From DATFRY01 sp035489015 (lineage in GTDB: Bacteria > Myxococcota_A > Polyangia > Haliangiales > Haliangiaceae): a stretch of DNA of 64,000 bases. How positions within the stretch are numbered: the stretch's first letter is position 1; every line of letters begins with the position of its first letter. Below the pieces are notes generated by a model, which did not search any database, was not told the DNA's origin, and saw only the letters and a list, made by a program, of their open reading frames with translations. A program made the translations under genes and the position numbers. The stretch covers positions 34,313 through 98,312 of the forward strand of contig DATHKR010000056.1 in assembly GCA_035489015.1 (NCBI GenBank), written 5' to 3'. This document shows, piece after piece, positions 11,254 through 20,467 of the stretch.

Positions 11254-11805
11254 ATGCTGGAGATGGGGAGCGCCGAGCCGCGGAGGTTCGGCGAAGGCAG
11301 GCCCTTGCGGCCTCGGGGGTGTGCGCGTTTGAGCAGTGACGAGAGTCGAGCGTCGGTCGTGTGTCGAGTGGGAACCCGGCTGTGCGCGGTACCGCTCGAC
11401 CAGGTGGTCGAGACGATGCGCGCGCTGGCGGTGGAGCCGCTGCCCGGTGCGCCCGCGTTCGTCGCCGGCGTCTCGATCATCCGCGGCGCGCCGGTCCCGG
11501 TGGTCGACGCCGCCGCGCTGCTCGACGGCGCGGCGACGCGAGAGGTCGCTACCCGCCCGGGCCGGCTCGTGACCTTGCGGGTGGGCGAGCGCCACGTGGC
11601 GCTGGCGGTCGACGAGGTGCTCGGCGTGCGCGCGATCCCGGCCGCCGACCTGCGCGAGCTGCCGCCGCTCCTCGGTGAGGCGCGCGGCGACGGGGTCGCC
11701 TGGCTCGGCGCGCACGACGACGGGCTCCTGGTCGTCCTCGAGGGGACCCGCCTGATCCCCGACTCGCTGTGGGCCGCGCTCGCGCTGGTCGAGGCGAGCC
11801 CTTGA
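11254..11805 (+). CDS. cheW: CheW-like chemosensory coupling protein
   Basis: A CheW-domain protein that would link chemoreceptors to the CheA kinase in a membrane-proximal array. The CheW fold begins at SVVCRVGTRLCAVPLDQV and contains the typical segments VSIIRGAPVPVVDAAALL and LAVDEVLGVRAIPA. The start is uncertain. ATG at 11254 adds a 25-residue arginine-rich leader, while TTG at 11329 begins right at the domain and has a G-rich stretch about 8 bases upstream. It is the first gene of a seven-gene operon, and its stop overlaps the next gene's TTG start. Two CheW genes in one operon suggest both are needed to build this array. Confidence 0.82.
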   Translation: MLEMGSAEPRRFGEGRPLRPRGCARLSSDESRASVVCRVGTRLCAVPLDQVVETMRALAVEPLPGAPAFVAGVSIIRGAPVPVVDAAALLDGAATREVATRPGRLVTLRVGERHVALAVDEVLGVRAIPAADLRELPPLLGEARGDGVAWLGAHDDGLLVVLEGTRLIPDSLWAALALVEASP

Positions 11806-13319
11806 GGCCGTCGCCGGCAGCGGACGACGTCCTGCGCTTCCGCGAGGCCATCGCCCGGCACTTCGGGCTCCAGTTCGACGACAGCAAGCTCGGCTTCCTG
11901 ACCGACGTGCTGTGGCGGCGGCTCGACGCCGGACGCGACGGTGGCTCCGACTACCTGGCCCGCCTCGAGCGCGGCCCCACCACCCAGGAGGTGGCCGGCC
12001 TGGCGCCGGAGCTGACGGTCCCGGAGACGTACTTCTTCCGCAACATCGATCAATTCCGCGCCTTCTCGGAGGTCGTCCTCCCCGAGCGGATGCGGGCACG
12101 CGGGGCCCACCGGGTCCTCCACATCCTCTCGGCCGGCTGCGCCACCGGCGAGGAGCCCTACAGCGCGGCGATCGCCGTGCGCGAGCTCGGCCTGGATCCG
12201 TCGTGGGAGGTGTCGATCCGCGCGATCGACCTCAACCTCACCGTGCTGGAACGCGCGGCGCGCGGTCTGTACTCGACCTGGGCGATGCGCGAGATGCCGC
12301 CGGCCACCCAGGCGCGCTGGTTCCGCCAGACCGGCCGCGATCTCCACCTCGACGACGCGATCCGCGCGCGGGTCAGCTTCTCCCAGCGCAACCTGGCCGA
12401 CGAGGACGCGGAGCTGTGGCGGCCCGGCTACTTCGACGTCGTCTTCTGCCGCAACGTCCTCATGTACTTCACGCCGCGCGCCGCGCAGGCGGTGGTGGAC
12501 CGCATCTCGCGCTCGCTGGCGCCGGGCGGCTTCCTGTTCCTGGGCCACGCCGAGACCCTGCGCGGCCTGTCGCACGATTTCCACCTGTGCCACACCCACG
12601 GCACGTTCTACTACCGCCGCAAGGCGGCCGACGAGCTCGAGGTCGCGCACGCGCGCACCGACGAGCTGGACCCATCCTTCCCGGCCCTGACCATCGCGCC
12701 GGCCGACCTCCTGGCCGATTCGTGGGTCGAGGCGATCGGCCGCGCGGCCGAGCGGATCCGCGCGCTCTCGCGCCAGTACGACCCGACGCCGGGTAGGCCC
12801 GGTCCGGCCGGGCGCGGATGGGACCTGCGCTCGCCGCTCGAGCTCCTCCGCCAGGAGCGCTACGGCGATGCGCTCGGCGCGCTCGAGGCGCTGCCGCCCG
12901 AGTCGGCCCGCGATCCAGACGTGCGCCTGCTCGAGGCGGTGCTGCTCGCCCACAGCGGCGCGCTGCCCGGCGCCGAGGTGGCGTGCCGCGCCCTGCTCGA
13001 GCTCGACGAGCTCAACGCCGGCGCGCACTACGTGCTCGCGCTGTGCCGCGAGGGGACCGGGGATCCGGCCGGCGCGACCGAGCACGACCAGGTCGCCGCC
13101 TACCTCGACCCGAGCTTCGCCATGCCGCGCCTCCACCTCGGCCTCATGGCCCGCCGCGGCGGTGACCAGGACGGTGCCTGTCGCCAGCTGAGCCAGGCGC
13201 TCGACCTCATCCAGCGCGAGGACTCGTCGCGGCTGCTCTTCTTCGGCGGCGGGTTCAACCGCGAGGCGCTGACCGCGCTGTGCCGCGACGCGCTCGCCGC
13301 ATGCGGAGGTGGGGCGTGA
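11802..13319 (+). CDS. cheR: CheR-type protein glutamate methyltransferase with TPR tail
   Basis: A 505-residue enzyme that methylates receptor glutamates using S-adenosylmethionine to adjust sensitivity. An N-terminal helical domain (about 1-75) is followed by the SAM-binding domain. That domain has the motif ILSAGCATGEEPYS, then IRAIDLN, and FDVVFCRNVLMYF as the post-motif strand. After about residue 275 there is a linker and a C-terminal tetratricopeptide-like region (about 340-470, RSPLELLRQERYGDALGAL and onward), common in CheR proteins of alternative chemosensory systems. TTG at 11802 is chosen because it overlaps the TGA of cheW (TTGA), implying translational coupling, and because upstream in-frame codons overlap cheW. 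The downstream cheW also overlaps, via GTGA. Confidence 0.9.
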   Translation: MRPSPAADDVLRFREAIARHFGLQFDDSKLGFLTDVLWRRLDAGRDGGSDYLARLERGPTTQEVAGLAPELTVPETYFFRNIDQFRAFSEVVLPERMRARGAHRVLHILSAGCATGEEPYSAAIAVRELGLDPSWEVSIRAIDLNLTVLERAARGLYSTWAMREMPPATQARWFRQTGRDLHLDDAIRARVSFSQRNLADEDAELWRPGYFDVVFCRNVLMYFTPRAAQAVVDRISRSLAPGGFLFLGHAETLRGLSHDFHLCHTHGTFYYRRKAADELEVAHARTDELDPSFPALTIAPADLLADSWVEAIGRAAERIRALSRQYDPTPGRPGPAGRGWDLRSPLELLRQERYGDALGALEALPPESARDPDVRLLEAVLLAHSGALPGAEVACRALLELDELNAGAHYVLALCREGTGDPAGATEHDQVAAYLDPSFAMPRLHLGLMARRGGDQDGACRQLSQALDLIQREDSSRLLFFGGGFNREALTALCRDALAACGGGA

Positions 13320-13852
13320 CCGCCGGGCCGGACGACCTGACCGGGCACGCGGCCAGGCTGCGGCGCGAGTTCGACGGCGGGTTCGCCCGGCCGTTCGCCA
13401 CCGCCGGGTCGGATGGCGTCGAGCTGCTCGCCATTCGCGTGGCCGGCCACGGGTACGCGATCCGGCTGGCCGAGATCGCCGGGCTGTTCGCCGACCGGAC
13501 GGTCACGCCGGTACCCGGCCCGCTGCCCGAGTTGCGCGGCCTGGCCAACCTGCGCGGCGCGCTGGTGCCGGTCTATGATCTGGGCCTCCTCCTGGGCCAC
13601 CCGGCCGGCGACGCGCCGCGCTGGCTGGCGCTGGCCACGGCCCGCCGCGTCGCGCTCGCCTTCGACGGGCTGGACGGCCACACCGTCGCGGCGCCGGACG
13701 CCATCGCGATGGAGCCGGGCGAGGGCCGCGCGCTTCGCCAGATCGTGCACCGCGCCGACGGCGCCGGTCAGCTGCTCCTCCTCCACCTCCCTTCCCTGCT
13801 CGACGACATCGCCGCCCGCGCCCGCCGCGCCGGCGGCCCCGAAGGACGATAG
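13316..13852 (+). CDS. cheW: Second CheW-like coupling protein
   Basis: A 178-residue CheW-domain protein. The domain starts at about residue 35 with GVELLAIRVAGHGYAIRLAEI and shows the conserved LANLRGALVPVYDLGLLLG core. The N-terminal 30 residues are a helical extension (DDLTGHAARLRREFDGGFA). GTG at 13316 overlaps the TGA of cheR in the sequence GTGA, so translation is probably coupled. The receptor gene begins 4 bases after the stop, which suggests this CheW is the partner of that receptor. It differs clearly from the first CheW gene, so the two are not a recent duplication. Confidence 0.85.
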   Translation: MTAGPDDLTGHAARLRREFDGGFARPFATAGSDGVELLAIRVAGHGYAIRLAEIAGLFADRTVTPVPGPLPELRGLANLRGALVPVYDLGLLLGHPAGDAPRWLALATARRVALAFDGLDGHTVAAPDAIAMEPGEGRALRQIVHRADGAGQLLLLHLPSLLDDIAARARRAGGPEGR

Positions 13853-13855
13853 ACC

Positions 13856-15334
13856 ATGGCCCGAGAAACGACCTTTGCCCGCAAGATCGCGCTCGGCTTC
13901 GCGGGCGCCGTGGTTCTGACGCTGTCGATCGGCGCGGTCGCCATCTTCGCCCTGCGCAGCGTGACCGCCAGCAAGGACGCGGTCATCCAGCGCGACGTGC
14001 AGCTCATGGTCGGCGCCGAGCGCCTGCGGACCGGGATCGAGCGCAAGAGCTCCGCCTCGCGCGCCTTCCTCCTCGGCCGAGCCGAGCGCTTCGTCGAGGA
14101 GCTGAACGAGGGGCGGCGCGGCTTCACCGAGGTGGTCGGCCACATGAAGGGCCTGCTCCACACCCCGGAGGGCGAGCGGCTGCTCGAGGCGATCGTGGAG
14201 GCCGACGCCCAGCACGAGCGCGCCCGGGATCAGGTCATCGAGTTCCGCCGCACCGACGCCACCCCCGAGGCGGTCCAGCGCCTGTGGGAGGAGCTGACCG
14301 TCCCGACCCGCGCGGTGCTCGACCGCAACGTGAAGGCCCTCGTGGACCGCGATGAGAAGCTCCTGGAGGAAGCGCGCGCCGCCTCGAACGACACCGCCAC
14401 CTCGGCCATCGAGCTGGTCATCGCCATCGCGGTCATCGCAGCGCTGTTCGCGATCGGCATCGCGGTGTTCCTGGGGCGCGGGCTGGGCCGCCAGATCGGG
14501 ACGGCGGTGGGCCAGGTGCAGAGCTCGTCGGCCGAGCTGCAGTCCTCGGCCACCGAGCAGGCGACCGGGTCCAGGGAGCAGGCGACCGCGATGAACGAGG
14601 TCTCCACGACGATGAGCGAGCTCCTGGCCACCTCGCGCCAGATCGCCGAGAGCGCCCAGCGAGTGGCGCAGATCGCCGATCAGACCGCCGGCGCGGCCCG
14701 CTCCGGCGAGGGCACGGTCGAGCTCGCCGACCAGTCGATCGGCGGCATCCGCCGGCACGTCGACCTGGTGGTGACCCACATGCTCGAGCTGGGCAAGAAG
14801 TCGCAGCAGATCGGTTCGGTGCTCGACATCGTCTCGGAGCTGGCCGAGCAGACCAACATACTCTCGATCAACGCCACCATCGAGGCGGCCGGGGCCGGCG
14901 AGGGGGGCAAGCGCTTCGCGGTGGTGGCCGACGAGATCCGCAAGCTGTCCGACCGCGTGACCGGCTCGGCCAAGGAGATCCGCGGGCTCATCGACGAGGT
15001 GCGGGCCGCCGTCAACACCACGGTGATGGCGACCGAGACCATGTCCAAGGCGGTCGACGGCGGCTCGCGCCAGTTCGGCGACGTGGCCGGGTCGTTCAAG
15101 CAGATCGGCGGGATGGTGATGACCACGACCCAGGCGGCGCGCGAGATCGAGCTCTCCACCAAGCAGCAGACCACCGCGGTCGAGCAGGTCAACGTCGCGA
15201 TCAACAACGTGGCCCAGGCCACCCGCGAGAACGAGACCAGCTCGAGCCAGACCCTGCAGACCGCGTCGCAGCTGGCCGGGCTGTCGCGCGACCTGCTCCG
15301 CCTGGTCGAGCCGCAGGGGATGGCGCGCGCGTGA
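13856..15334 (+). CDS. Methyl-accepting chemotaxis protein
   Basis: A 492-residue receptor with transmembrane helices at about residues 12-33 and 184-207. These enclose an approximately 150-residue helical periplasmic sensor of the four-helix-bundle type. The cytoplasmic part is a long methyl-accepting coiled coil with a very well conserved hairpin tip at about 327-362 (ELAEQTNILSINATIEAAG, then FAVVADEIRKLS). No recognisable HAMP domain follows TM2, so the signal would pass directly from TM2 into the coiled coil. No C-terminal CheR-tethering pentapeptide is seen. It lies inside the chemosensory operon, and its last codons overlap cheA through GTGA. Confidence 0.92.
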   Translation: MARETTFARKIALGFAGAVVLTLSIGAVAIFALRSVTASKDAVIQRDVQLMVGAERLRTGIERKSSASRAFLLGRAERFVEELNEGRRGFTEVVGHMKGLLHTPEGERLLEAIVEADAQHERARDQVIEFRRTDATPEAVQRLWEELTVPTRAVLDRNVKALVDRDEKLLEEARAASNDTATSAIELVIAIAVIAALFAIGIAVFLGRGLGRQIGTAVGQVQSSSAELQSSATEQATGSREQATAMNEVSTTMSELLATSRQIAESAQRVAQIADQTAGAARSGEGTVELADQSIGGIRRHVDLVVTHMLELGKKSQQIGSVLDIVSELAEQTNILSINATIEAAGAGEGGKRFAVVADEIRKLSDRVTGSAKEIRGLIDEVRAAVNTTVMATETMSKAVDGGSRQFGDVAGSFKQIGGMVMTTTQAAREIELSTKQQTTAVEQVNVAINNVAQATRENETSSSQTLQTASQLAGLSRDLLRLVEPQGMARA

Positions 15335-17376
15335 ACCCCGACCCGTACAGGTACTTCCGGGTCGAGGCGCGCGAGCTGGTCGACGCGCTCGGCAAGGGCG
15401 CGCTCGCGCTGGAGAGGACCGCCCCGCTGCCGGCCCAGATCGCGCACCTGCTCCGCCTGGCCCACACCCTGAAGGGGGCCGCGCGGGTGGTCAAGCAGCG
15501 CGAGATCGCCGACCACGCCCACGCGCTCGAGGATCTGCTCACGCCTCACCGCGACTCGGGCGGGCCGGTCGCGCGCGCCGGGGTGGACGAGGTGCTCGGG
15601 CTCATCGACCGGATGGGCGAGCGGGTCTCCGCGCTGGCGGGCCCGGCAGCCACCGACGTGGTGGCCGGCGCGCCCGAGCCGCTGGCTCGCCCGGCCGAGG
15701 AGCCGCTCCGCACGGTGCGGGCCGAGGTGGCCGAGGTCGACCTCCTGCTCGACGGGATCGCCGGGATCCAGGTCCAGCTGGCCCAGCTCGCCAGCGGCGT
15801 GGGCCAGATCGAGCGGATCGGGCGGCTGGTCGGCGCGCTGGCCGATGCGCCCGCCGAGGGCGGCGCCGACGCCAGGCCCGGCCCCCGCAGCGGAGACGCC
15901 GCGGAGGCGCTGGCGGCCTGCCGCGGGCTCGACCGCGCGCTCGGCGGCCGCGTCGAGCAGATGGAGCGCCAGCTGGGCGAGGTGCGGCGGAGCGTCGAGC
16001 GCCTTCGCCTGGTCCCCGCCGACGCGCTGTTCACGCCGCTCGAGCGGGCGGCGCGCGACGCCGCCGGCGCCCAGGGCAAGCAGGTCCGGTTCGAGGCGAC
16101 CGGCGGCGATCTCCGCCTCGACGCGGACGTGCTGTCGACCGTGCAGGGCGCGCTGCTCCAGGCGGTGCGCAACGCGGTCGCCCACGGGATCGAGCGCGAG
16201 GAGGAGCGCCGCGCCCTGGGCAAGCCGCCGGCCGGGCTGGTCCGGATCGAGGTGGCCCGGCGCGGACGCCGGGTCGCCTTCATCTGCCGCGACGACGGCC
16301 GCGGGATCGACTTCGAGGCGGTCGACCGGGTCGCGCGCGGCAAGGGCCTGGTGCCCCAGGACGGCCGCTCCACCCACACCGGGCTGATCGAGAAGCTCCT
16401 GTCCGGCGGCATCAGCACGGCCGCGACGGTGAGCGAGGTGGCCGGGCGCGGCGTCGGGCTCGACGTGGTGCGCGAGGCGGTCGCCCGCCTGGGCGGCGAG
16501 GTCCACGTCAGCACCGAGCCGGGTCGCGGCACCTCGATCGAGCTCGACGTGCCGCTGTCGCTCGCGTCGCTCGAGGCGATCGAGGTCGAGGCCGGCGGGG
16601 TGGTGGTGGCCATCCCGCTCGACGCGGTCCGCTCGAGCATCCGGCTGGCCCACGACCGGGTGTCGCGCTCCCCGAATGGCGAGGCGATCGTCCACCTCGG
16701 CCACGTGGTGCCGTTCCTGCCGCTCGCGCGGGTCCTGTCCGGCGCGAGTCTCGCGGGCGCGCGCGGCCAGGTGCACCCGGCGCTCCTCATCGCCGGGGCG
16801 GGCGGCACCGCCGCGATCGGGGTCGATCGCATCCTCGGCACCGGCCTGATCGTGCTCCGCCCCCTGCCCGAGCTGTGCCCGGCCGCGCCGTTGCTGGCCG
16901 GCGCCACCCTCGACGCCGAGGGAAGCCCGCGCCTGGTGCTGGATCCGGACGGGCTCATCGCCGCGGCCCGCTCGGCCCAGCCGGAGCCGGCCGCGGCCGA
17001 GGTCGTCCGATCTCCGATCCTGGTCATCGACGACTCGTTGACCACCCGCATGCTCGAGCAGAGCATCCTGGAGTCGGCCGGCTACAAGGTCGTGGTCGCG
17101 GTCTCGGCAGAGGACGCGCTCGAGCGGGCCCGCCGCGAGCGCTTCTCCCTGTTCCTGGTCGACGTCGAGATGCCCGGCATGGACGGATTCTCGTTCGTCG
17201 CCACCGTCCAGGCGGATCCGGCGCTGCGCCAGACCCCGTCGATCCTGGTCACCTCGCGCAACGGCGCCGACGACCGCCTGCGCGGCGAGCAGGTCGGCGC
17301 GCGGGGATACATCGTCAAGGGCGAGTTCGATCAGGCCGAGCTCCTGCAGCGAATCCGCGCGCTGGTGGGCGCATGA
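15331..17376 (+). CDS. cheA: CheA-type kinase with C-terminal receiver
   Basis: A 681-residue chemosensory kinase. The N-terminal Hpt domain carries His45 in RLAHTLKGAARVV. A helical dimerisation region follows at about 190-240, then the HATPase domain (LLQAVRNAVAHGIE, FICRDDGRGID, GRGVGLDVVREAV), a CheW-like regulatory domain (about 410-535) and a receiver with phosphoacceptor Asp611 in FLVDVEMPGMDG. No separate P2 CheY-docking domain is apparent. The fused receiver may act as an internal phosphate sink or output. GTG at 15331 overlaps the receptor stop (GTGA). There is no stand-alone cheY in the operon, so the fused receiver and the downstream triple-receiver kinase are the likely phosphate targets. 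Confidence 0.92.
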   Translation: MNPDPYRYFRVEARELVDALGKGALALERTAPLPAQIAHLLRLAHTLKGAARVVKQREIADHAHALEDLLTPHRDSGGPVARAGVDEVLGLIDRMGERVSALAGPAATDVVAGAPEPLARPAEEPLRTVRAEVAEVDLLLDGIAGIQVQLAQLASGVGQIERIGRLVGALADAPAEGGADARPGPRSGDAAEALAACRGLDRALGGRVEQMERQLGEVRRSVERLRLVPADALFTPLERAARDAAGAQGKQVRFEATGGDLRLDADVLSTVQGALLQAVRNAVAHGIEREEERRALGKPPAGLVRIEVARRGRRVAFICRDDGRGIDFEAVDRVARGKGLVPQDGRSTHTGLIEKLLSGGISTAATVSEVAGRGVGLDVVREAVARLGGEVHVSTEPGRGTSIELDVPLSLASLEAIEVEAGGVVVAIPLDAVRSSIRLAHDRVSRSPNGEAIVHLGHVVPFLPLARVLSGASLAGARGQVHPALLIAGAGGTAAIGVDRILGTGLIVLRPLPELCPAAPLLAGATLDAEGSPRLVLDPDGLIAAARSAQPEPAAAEVVRSPILVIDDSLTTRMLEQSILESAGYKVVVAVSAEDALERARRERFSLFLVDVEMPGMDGFSFVATVQADPALRQTPSILVTSRNGADDRLRGEQVGARGYIVKGEFDQAELLQRIRALVGA

Positions 17377-18503
17377 GCGGCCACATCCGCGTCCTGGTGG
17401 TCGAGGACTCCACCACGGTGCGCAGGCACCTGTGCTCTGTCGTCGCCCGCGACCCGGAGCTCGAGCTCGTCGGCGAGGCCGAGGACGGCCGCCGCGCCAT
17501 CGAGCTGTGCCAGCGCCTGCGCCCCGACGTCGTCACCATGGACATGATGCTGCCGATCATGAGCGGGCTGGCCGCGACCGAATACATCATGGCGCACTGC
17601 CCGACCCCGATCCTGGTGGTGTCGGCGTCGACCAACCGCGGCGAGCTGTTCCGCACCTACGAGGCGCTGGCCGCCGGTGCGGTCGACGTGCTCGAGAAGC
17701 CGCGCGGCGACGAGGGGGAGGGGTCCTGGGAGCCGACCTTCGTCGCCGCGATCAAGCTGGTCTCGCGCATCCGGGTCATCACCCACCCTCGCGGCCGCCT
17801 GGGCGCGATGGGCCGGGCCAACCCGAACACCCTCCTGCCCCCGGTGGTCGACGCCCCCGCGGGCGAGCCGACCGCGTGCCAGGTGGTCGCGATCGGCGCT
17901 TCGACCGGCGGCCCGGGCGCGGTGGTCACGCTGCTGAAGGCGCTCGGCCCCGACTTCCGCCTGCCGCTCCTGCTCGTCCTCCACATCGCCGAGGGGTTCG
18001 GGGCTGCCCTGGCCGACTGGCTCGACGGAGTGACCGAGCGGCGGGTGGTGTACGCGCGAGACGGCGACCCGGTCAGCTCGCTGGCCGGTCGCCTGGCCCT
18101 GGCTCCGCCGGGCCACCACCTGGTGGTCCGCGACCGGCGCCTGCGCCTGACCGCCGACCCGGAGCGACACTCGTGCCGTCCGTCGGTGGACGTGCTCTTC
18201 GAGTCGATCGCGCGCGAGTACGGGCCGGCCGCGGTCGCGGCGCTCCTGACCGGGATGGGGCGCGACGGCGCGGCCGGGCTGCTCGACATCCGCCGGGCCG
18301 GCGGCGTGACGATCGCGCAGGACGAGGAGTCGTGCGTCGTGTACGGCATGCCGCGCGAGGCGGTCGTCCTGGGCGCGGCGGCGCGGGTCCTGTCGCTCGA
18401 CCAGATCGGCCCGGCACTGATGAGCGCGGCCCGCTCCCAGGGGGCGGCCTCGGGCGGCTCCGGGCAAGGACGCGACCTGCGCGGCGCCGAGGGGAAGGGA
18501 TGA
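17373..18503 (+). CDS. cheB: CheB-type protein-glutamate methylesterase
   Basis: A 376-residue enzyme that removes receptor methyl groups, opposing CheR, and is activated by phosphorylation from CheA. The N-terminal receiver has Asp57 in VVTMDMMLPIMSG. After a linker, the C-terminal esterase carries the nucleophile Ser177 in AIGASTGGPG, a His in VLHIAEGFG and the acidic motif LLTGMGRDGA. The protein is somewhat longer than the usual 340-350 residues because of a Gly/Ser-rich tail (ARSQGAASGGSGQGRDLRG). ATG at 17373 overlaps the cheA stop (ATGA), and its own stop overlaps the next start in the same way. Confidence 0.93.
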   Translation: MSGHIRVLVVEDSTTVRRHLCSVVARDPELELVGEAEDGRRAIELCQRLRPDVVTMDMMLPIMSGLAATEYIMAHCPTPILVVSASTNRGELFRTYEALAAGAVDVLEKPRGDEGEGSWEPTFVAAIKLVSRIRVITHPRGRLGAMGRANPNTLLPPVVDAPAGEPTACQVVAIGASTGGPGAVVTLLKALGPDFRLPLLLVLHIAEGFGAALADWLDGVTERRVVYARDGDPVSSLAGRLALAPPGHHLVVRDRRLRLTADPERHSCRPSVDVLFESIAREYGPAAVAALLTGMGRDGAAGLLDIRRAGGVTIAQDEESCVVYGMPREAVVLGAAARVLSLDQIGPALMSAARSQGAASGGSGQGRDLRGAEGKG

Positions 18504-20467
18504 ACGAGGCGGTCCTCATCGTGGACGACAGCATCACGGTCCGCATGGACCTGGCCGACGCGCTGTCGGCGGCCGGCTTCCGCGCGCTGCCGTGCGCCAC
18601 CATGGCCGACGCGCGCAGCGCGGTCGCCCGCGAGCCGATCGCGGTGATGATCCTCGACGTGCAGCTACCCGACGGCGACGGGGTCGACCTCCTGAAGGAG
18701 GTGCGAGGCGCGCCGGAGACCCACGGGATGATCGTGGTCATGCTGTCGACCAGGACCGAGGTCGCCCACCGGGTGCGCGGGCTGCGCACCGGCGCCGACG
18801 AGTACGTCGGCAAGCCGTACGACGCCGCGTACGTGGTCTCGCGCATCCGCGAGATGCTGCGCGCCCGCGGCGGGCCGCACGAGCGCTTCACCACGGTGCT
18901 CGTCATCGACGACAGCCCGACCTACCGCGAGCAGCTGCGCGAGGCGCTCGAGACGGCCGGCTACGGCGCGATCGTCGCCGGCACCGGCGAGGAGGGGCTG
19001 CGCATGGCGGCGGACCAGCAGCCCGGCGCGGTGATCGTCGACGGGGTGCTGCCCGGCATGGATGGCCCGACCGTGATCCGCCGGCTCCGCCTCGACGCCG
19101 CGTCGCGCGGGGTGCCCTGCCTGCTGCTCACCGCCTCGGAGGGGACCGAGGCCGAGCTGCGCGCGCTCGACGCCGGCGCCGACGCGTTCGTGCGCAAGCA
19201 GGACGACATCTCGATCGTCCTCGCCAAGCTGCGCGCCGTGCTCCGCGCGGCGGCCGCGCCCCAGGGGACGAAGACCGCCAGCCTGCTCGGGCCCAAGAAG
19301 ATCCTCGCGGTCGACGACAGCCCCACCTACCTGCACGAGCTGGGCAACGCGCTGCGCGGCGAGGGGTTCGACGTGGTGCTGGCCCGGTCGGGCGAGGAGG
19401 CGCTCGAGCTGCTCTCGGTGCAGCCTTCGATCGACTGCATCCTGCTCGACCTGCTCATGCCCGGAATGGGCGGGCGCGAGGCCTGCCGGCGGATCAAGGC
19501 CGCGCCGGTCGTGCGCGACGTTCCGCTCATCATGCTGACCGCGCTGGAGGACCGCGAGGCGATGATCGAGGGGCTGGCCGCCGGCGCCGACGACTACATC
19601 TCCAAGTCGGCCCCGTTCGAGGTGCTGCGCGCCCGGGTGCGCGCCCAGCTGCGCCGCAAGCAGTTCGAGGACGAGACCCGGCGCATCCGCGAGGAGCTGC
19701 TGCACAAGGAGCTGGAGGCGGCCGAGGAGCGGGCGGCCCGCGAGATCGCCGAGACCCGCGCCGTCCTGCTCCTCGAGCTCGAGCGCAAGAACGAGGAGCT
19801 GGAGGCGTTCAGCTACTCGGTCGCCCACGACCTGCGCGCGCCGCTGCGCGGCATCGACGGCTTCAGCGAGGCGCTGCTGCAGGACTTCGGCGAGGCGATG
19901 ACCCCGCAGGCCCGCCACTACCTCCTGCGCGTGCGCGCCTCGGCCGAGCGCATGCGCGAGCTCATCGACGATCTGCTCCTCCTGTCGCGGGTCGGGCGCG
20001 CCGACCTCAGCCGCGGGCGGGTCAACCTGACCGACATCGCCAGCCAGGTGCTGGCCGAACTGCGCCGCAACGACCCGTCCCGGCGCGTGGTCGGCCGCGT
20101 CGAGGAGGGGCTGACCACCGAGGCGGACAGCCACCTCATCCGCGTGGCCTTGGAGAACCTGCTCGGCAACGCGTGGAAGTTCACCTCCAAGGTCGACCCG
20201 GGCGAGATCCACGTCGGCACGGTGCAGCACGCCCTGGGCGCGTCGTTCTTCGTGCGCGACAACGGGGCCGGCTTCAACATGGAGTACATCGAGAAGCTGT
20301 TCCGCCCGTTCCAGCGGCTTCACCGCGAGCGAGACTTCCCCGGCACCGGCATCGGGCTGGCCACGGTTCACCGTGTGATCGACCGGCACGGCGGCCGGGT
20401 CTGGGCCGAGGCCGAGGTCGGGCACGGGGCGACGTTCTTCTTCACGATCCCGCCGGCCCGACGGTAG
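18500..20467 (+). CDS. Triple-receiver histidine kinase ending the chemosensory operon
   Basis: A 655-residue soluble protein with three consecutive receivers and a kinase. Receiver 1 has Asp in MILDVQLPDGDG, receiver 2 has Asp in VIVDGVLPGMDG, and receiver 3 has Asp in ILLDLLMPGMGG. A coiled coil (about 395-440) leads into HisKA with His443 in YSVAHDLRAPLRG. HATPase follows (ENLLGNAWKF, VRDNGAGFN, FPGTGIGLATVHRV). The conserved Lys positions read GKPYD, RKQDD and SKSAP; the third places Ser after Lys where Pro is usual. It overlaps cheB by ATGA. It could integrate CheA phosphorylation with other inputs and serve as the system's output, since no CheY or DNA-binding protein is in the operon. 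Confidence 0.9.
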   Translation: MNEAVLIVDDSITVRMDLADALSAAGFRALPCATMADARSAVAREPIAVMILDVQLPDGDGVDLLKEVRGAPETHGMIVVMLSTRTEVAHRVRGLRTGADEYVGKPYDAAYVVSRIREMLRARGGPHERFTTVLVIDDSPTYREQLREALETAGYGAIVAGTGEEGLRMAADQQPGAVIVDGVLPGMDGPTVIRRLRLDAASRGVPCLLLTASEGTEAELRALDAGADAFVRKQDDISIVLAKLRAVLRAAAAPQGTKTASLLGPKKILAVDDSPTYLHELGNALRGEGFDVVLARSGEEALELLSVQPSIDCILLDLLMPGMGGREACRRIKAAPVVRDVPLIMLTALEDREAMIEGLAAGADDYISKSAPFEVLRARVRAQLRRKQFEDETRRIREELLHKELEAAEERAAREIAETRAVLLLELERKNEELEAFSYSVAHDLRAPLRGIDGFSEALLQDFGEAMTPQARHYLLRVRASAERMRELIDDLLLLSRVGRADLSRGRVNLTDIASQVLAELRRNDPSRRVVGRVEEGLTTEADSHLIRVALENLLGNAWKFTSKVDPGEIHVGTVQHALGASFFVRDNGAGFNMEYIEKLFRPFQRLHRERDFPGTGIGLATVHRVIDRHGGRVWAEAEVGHGATFFFTIPPARR

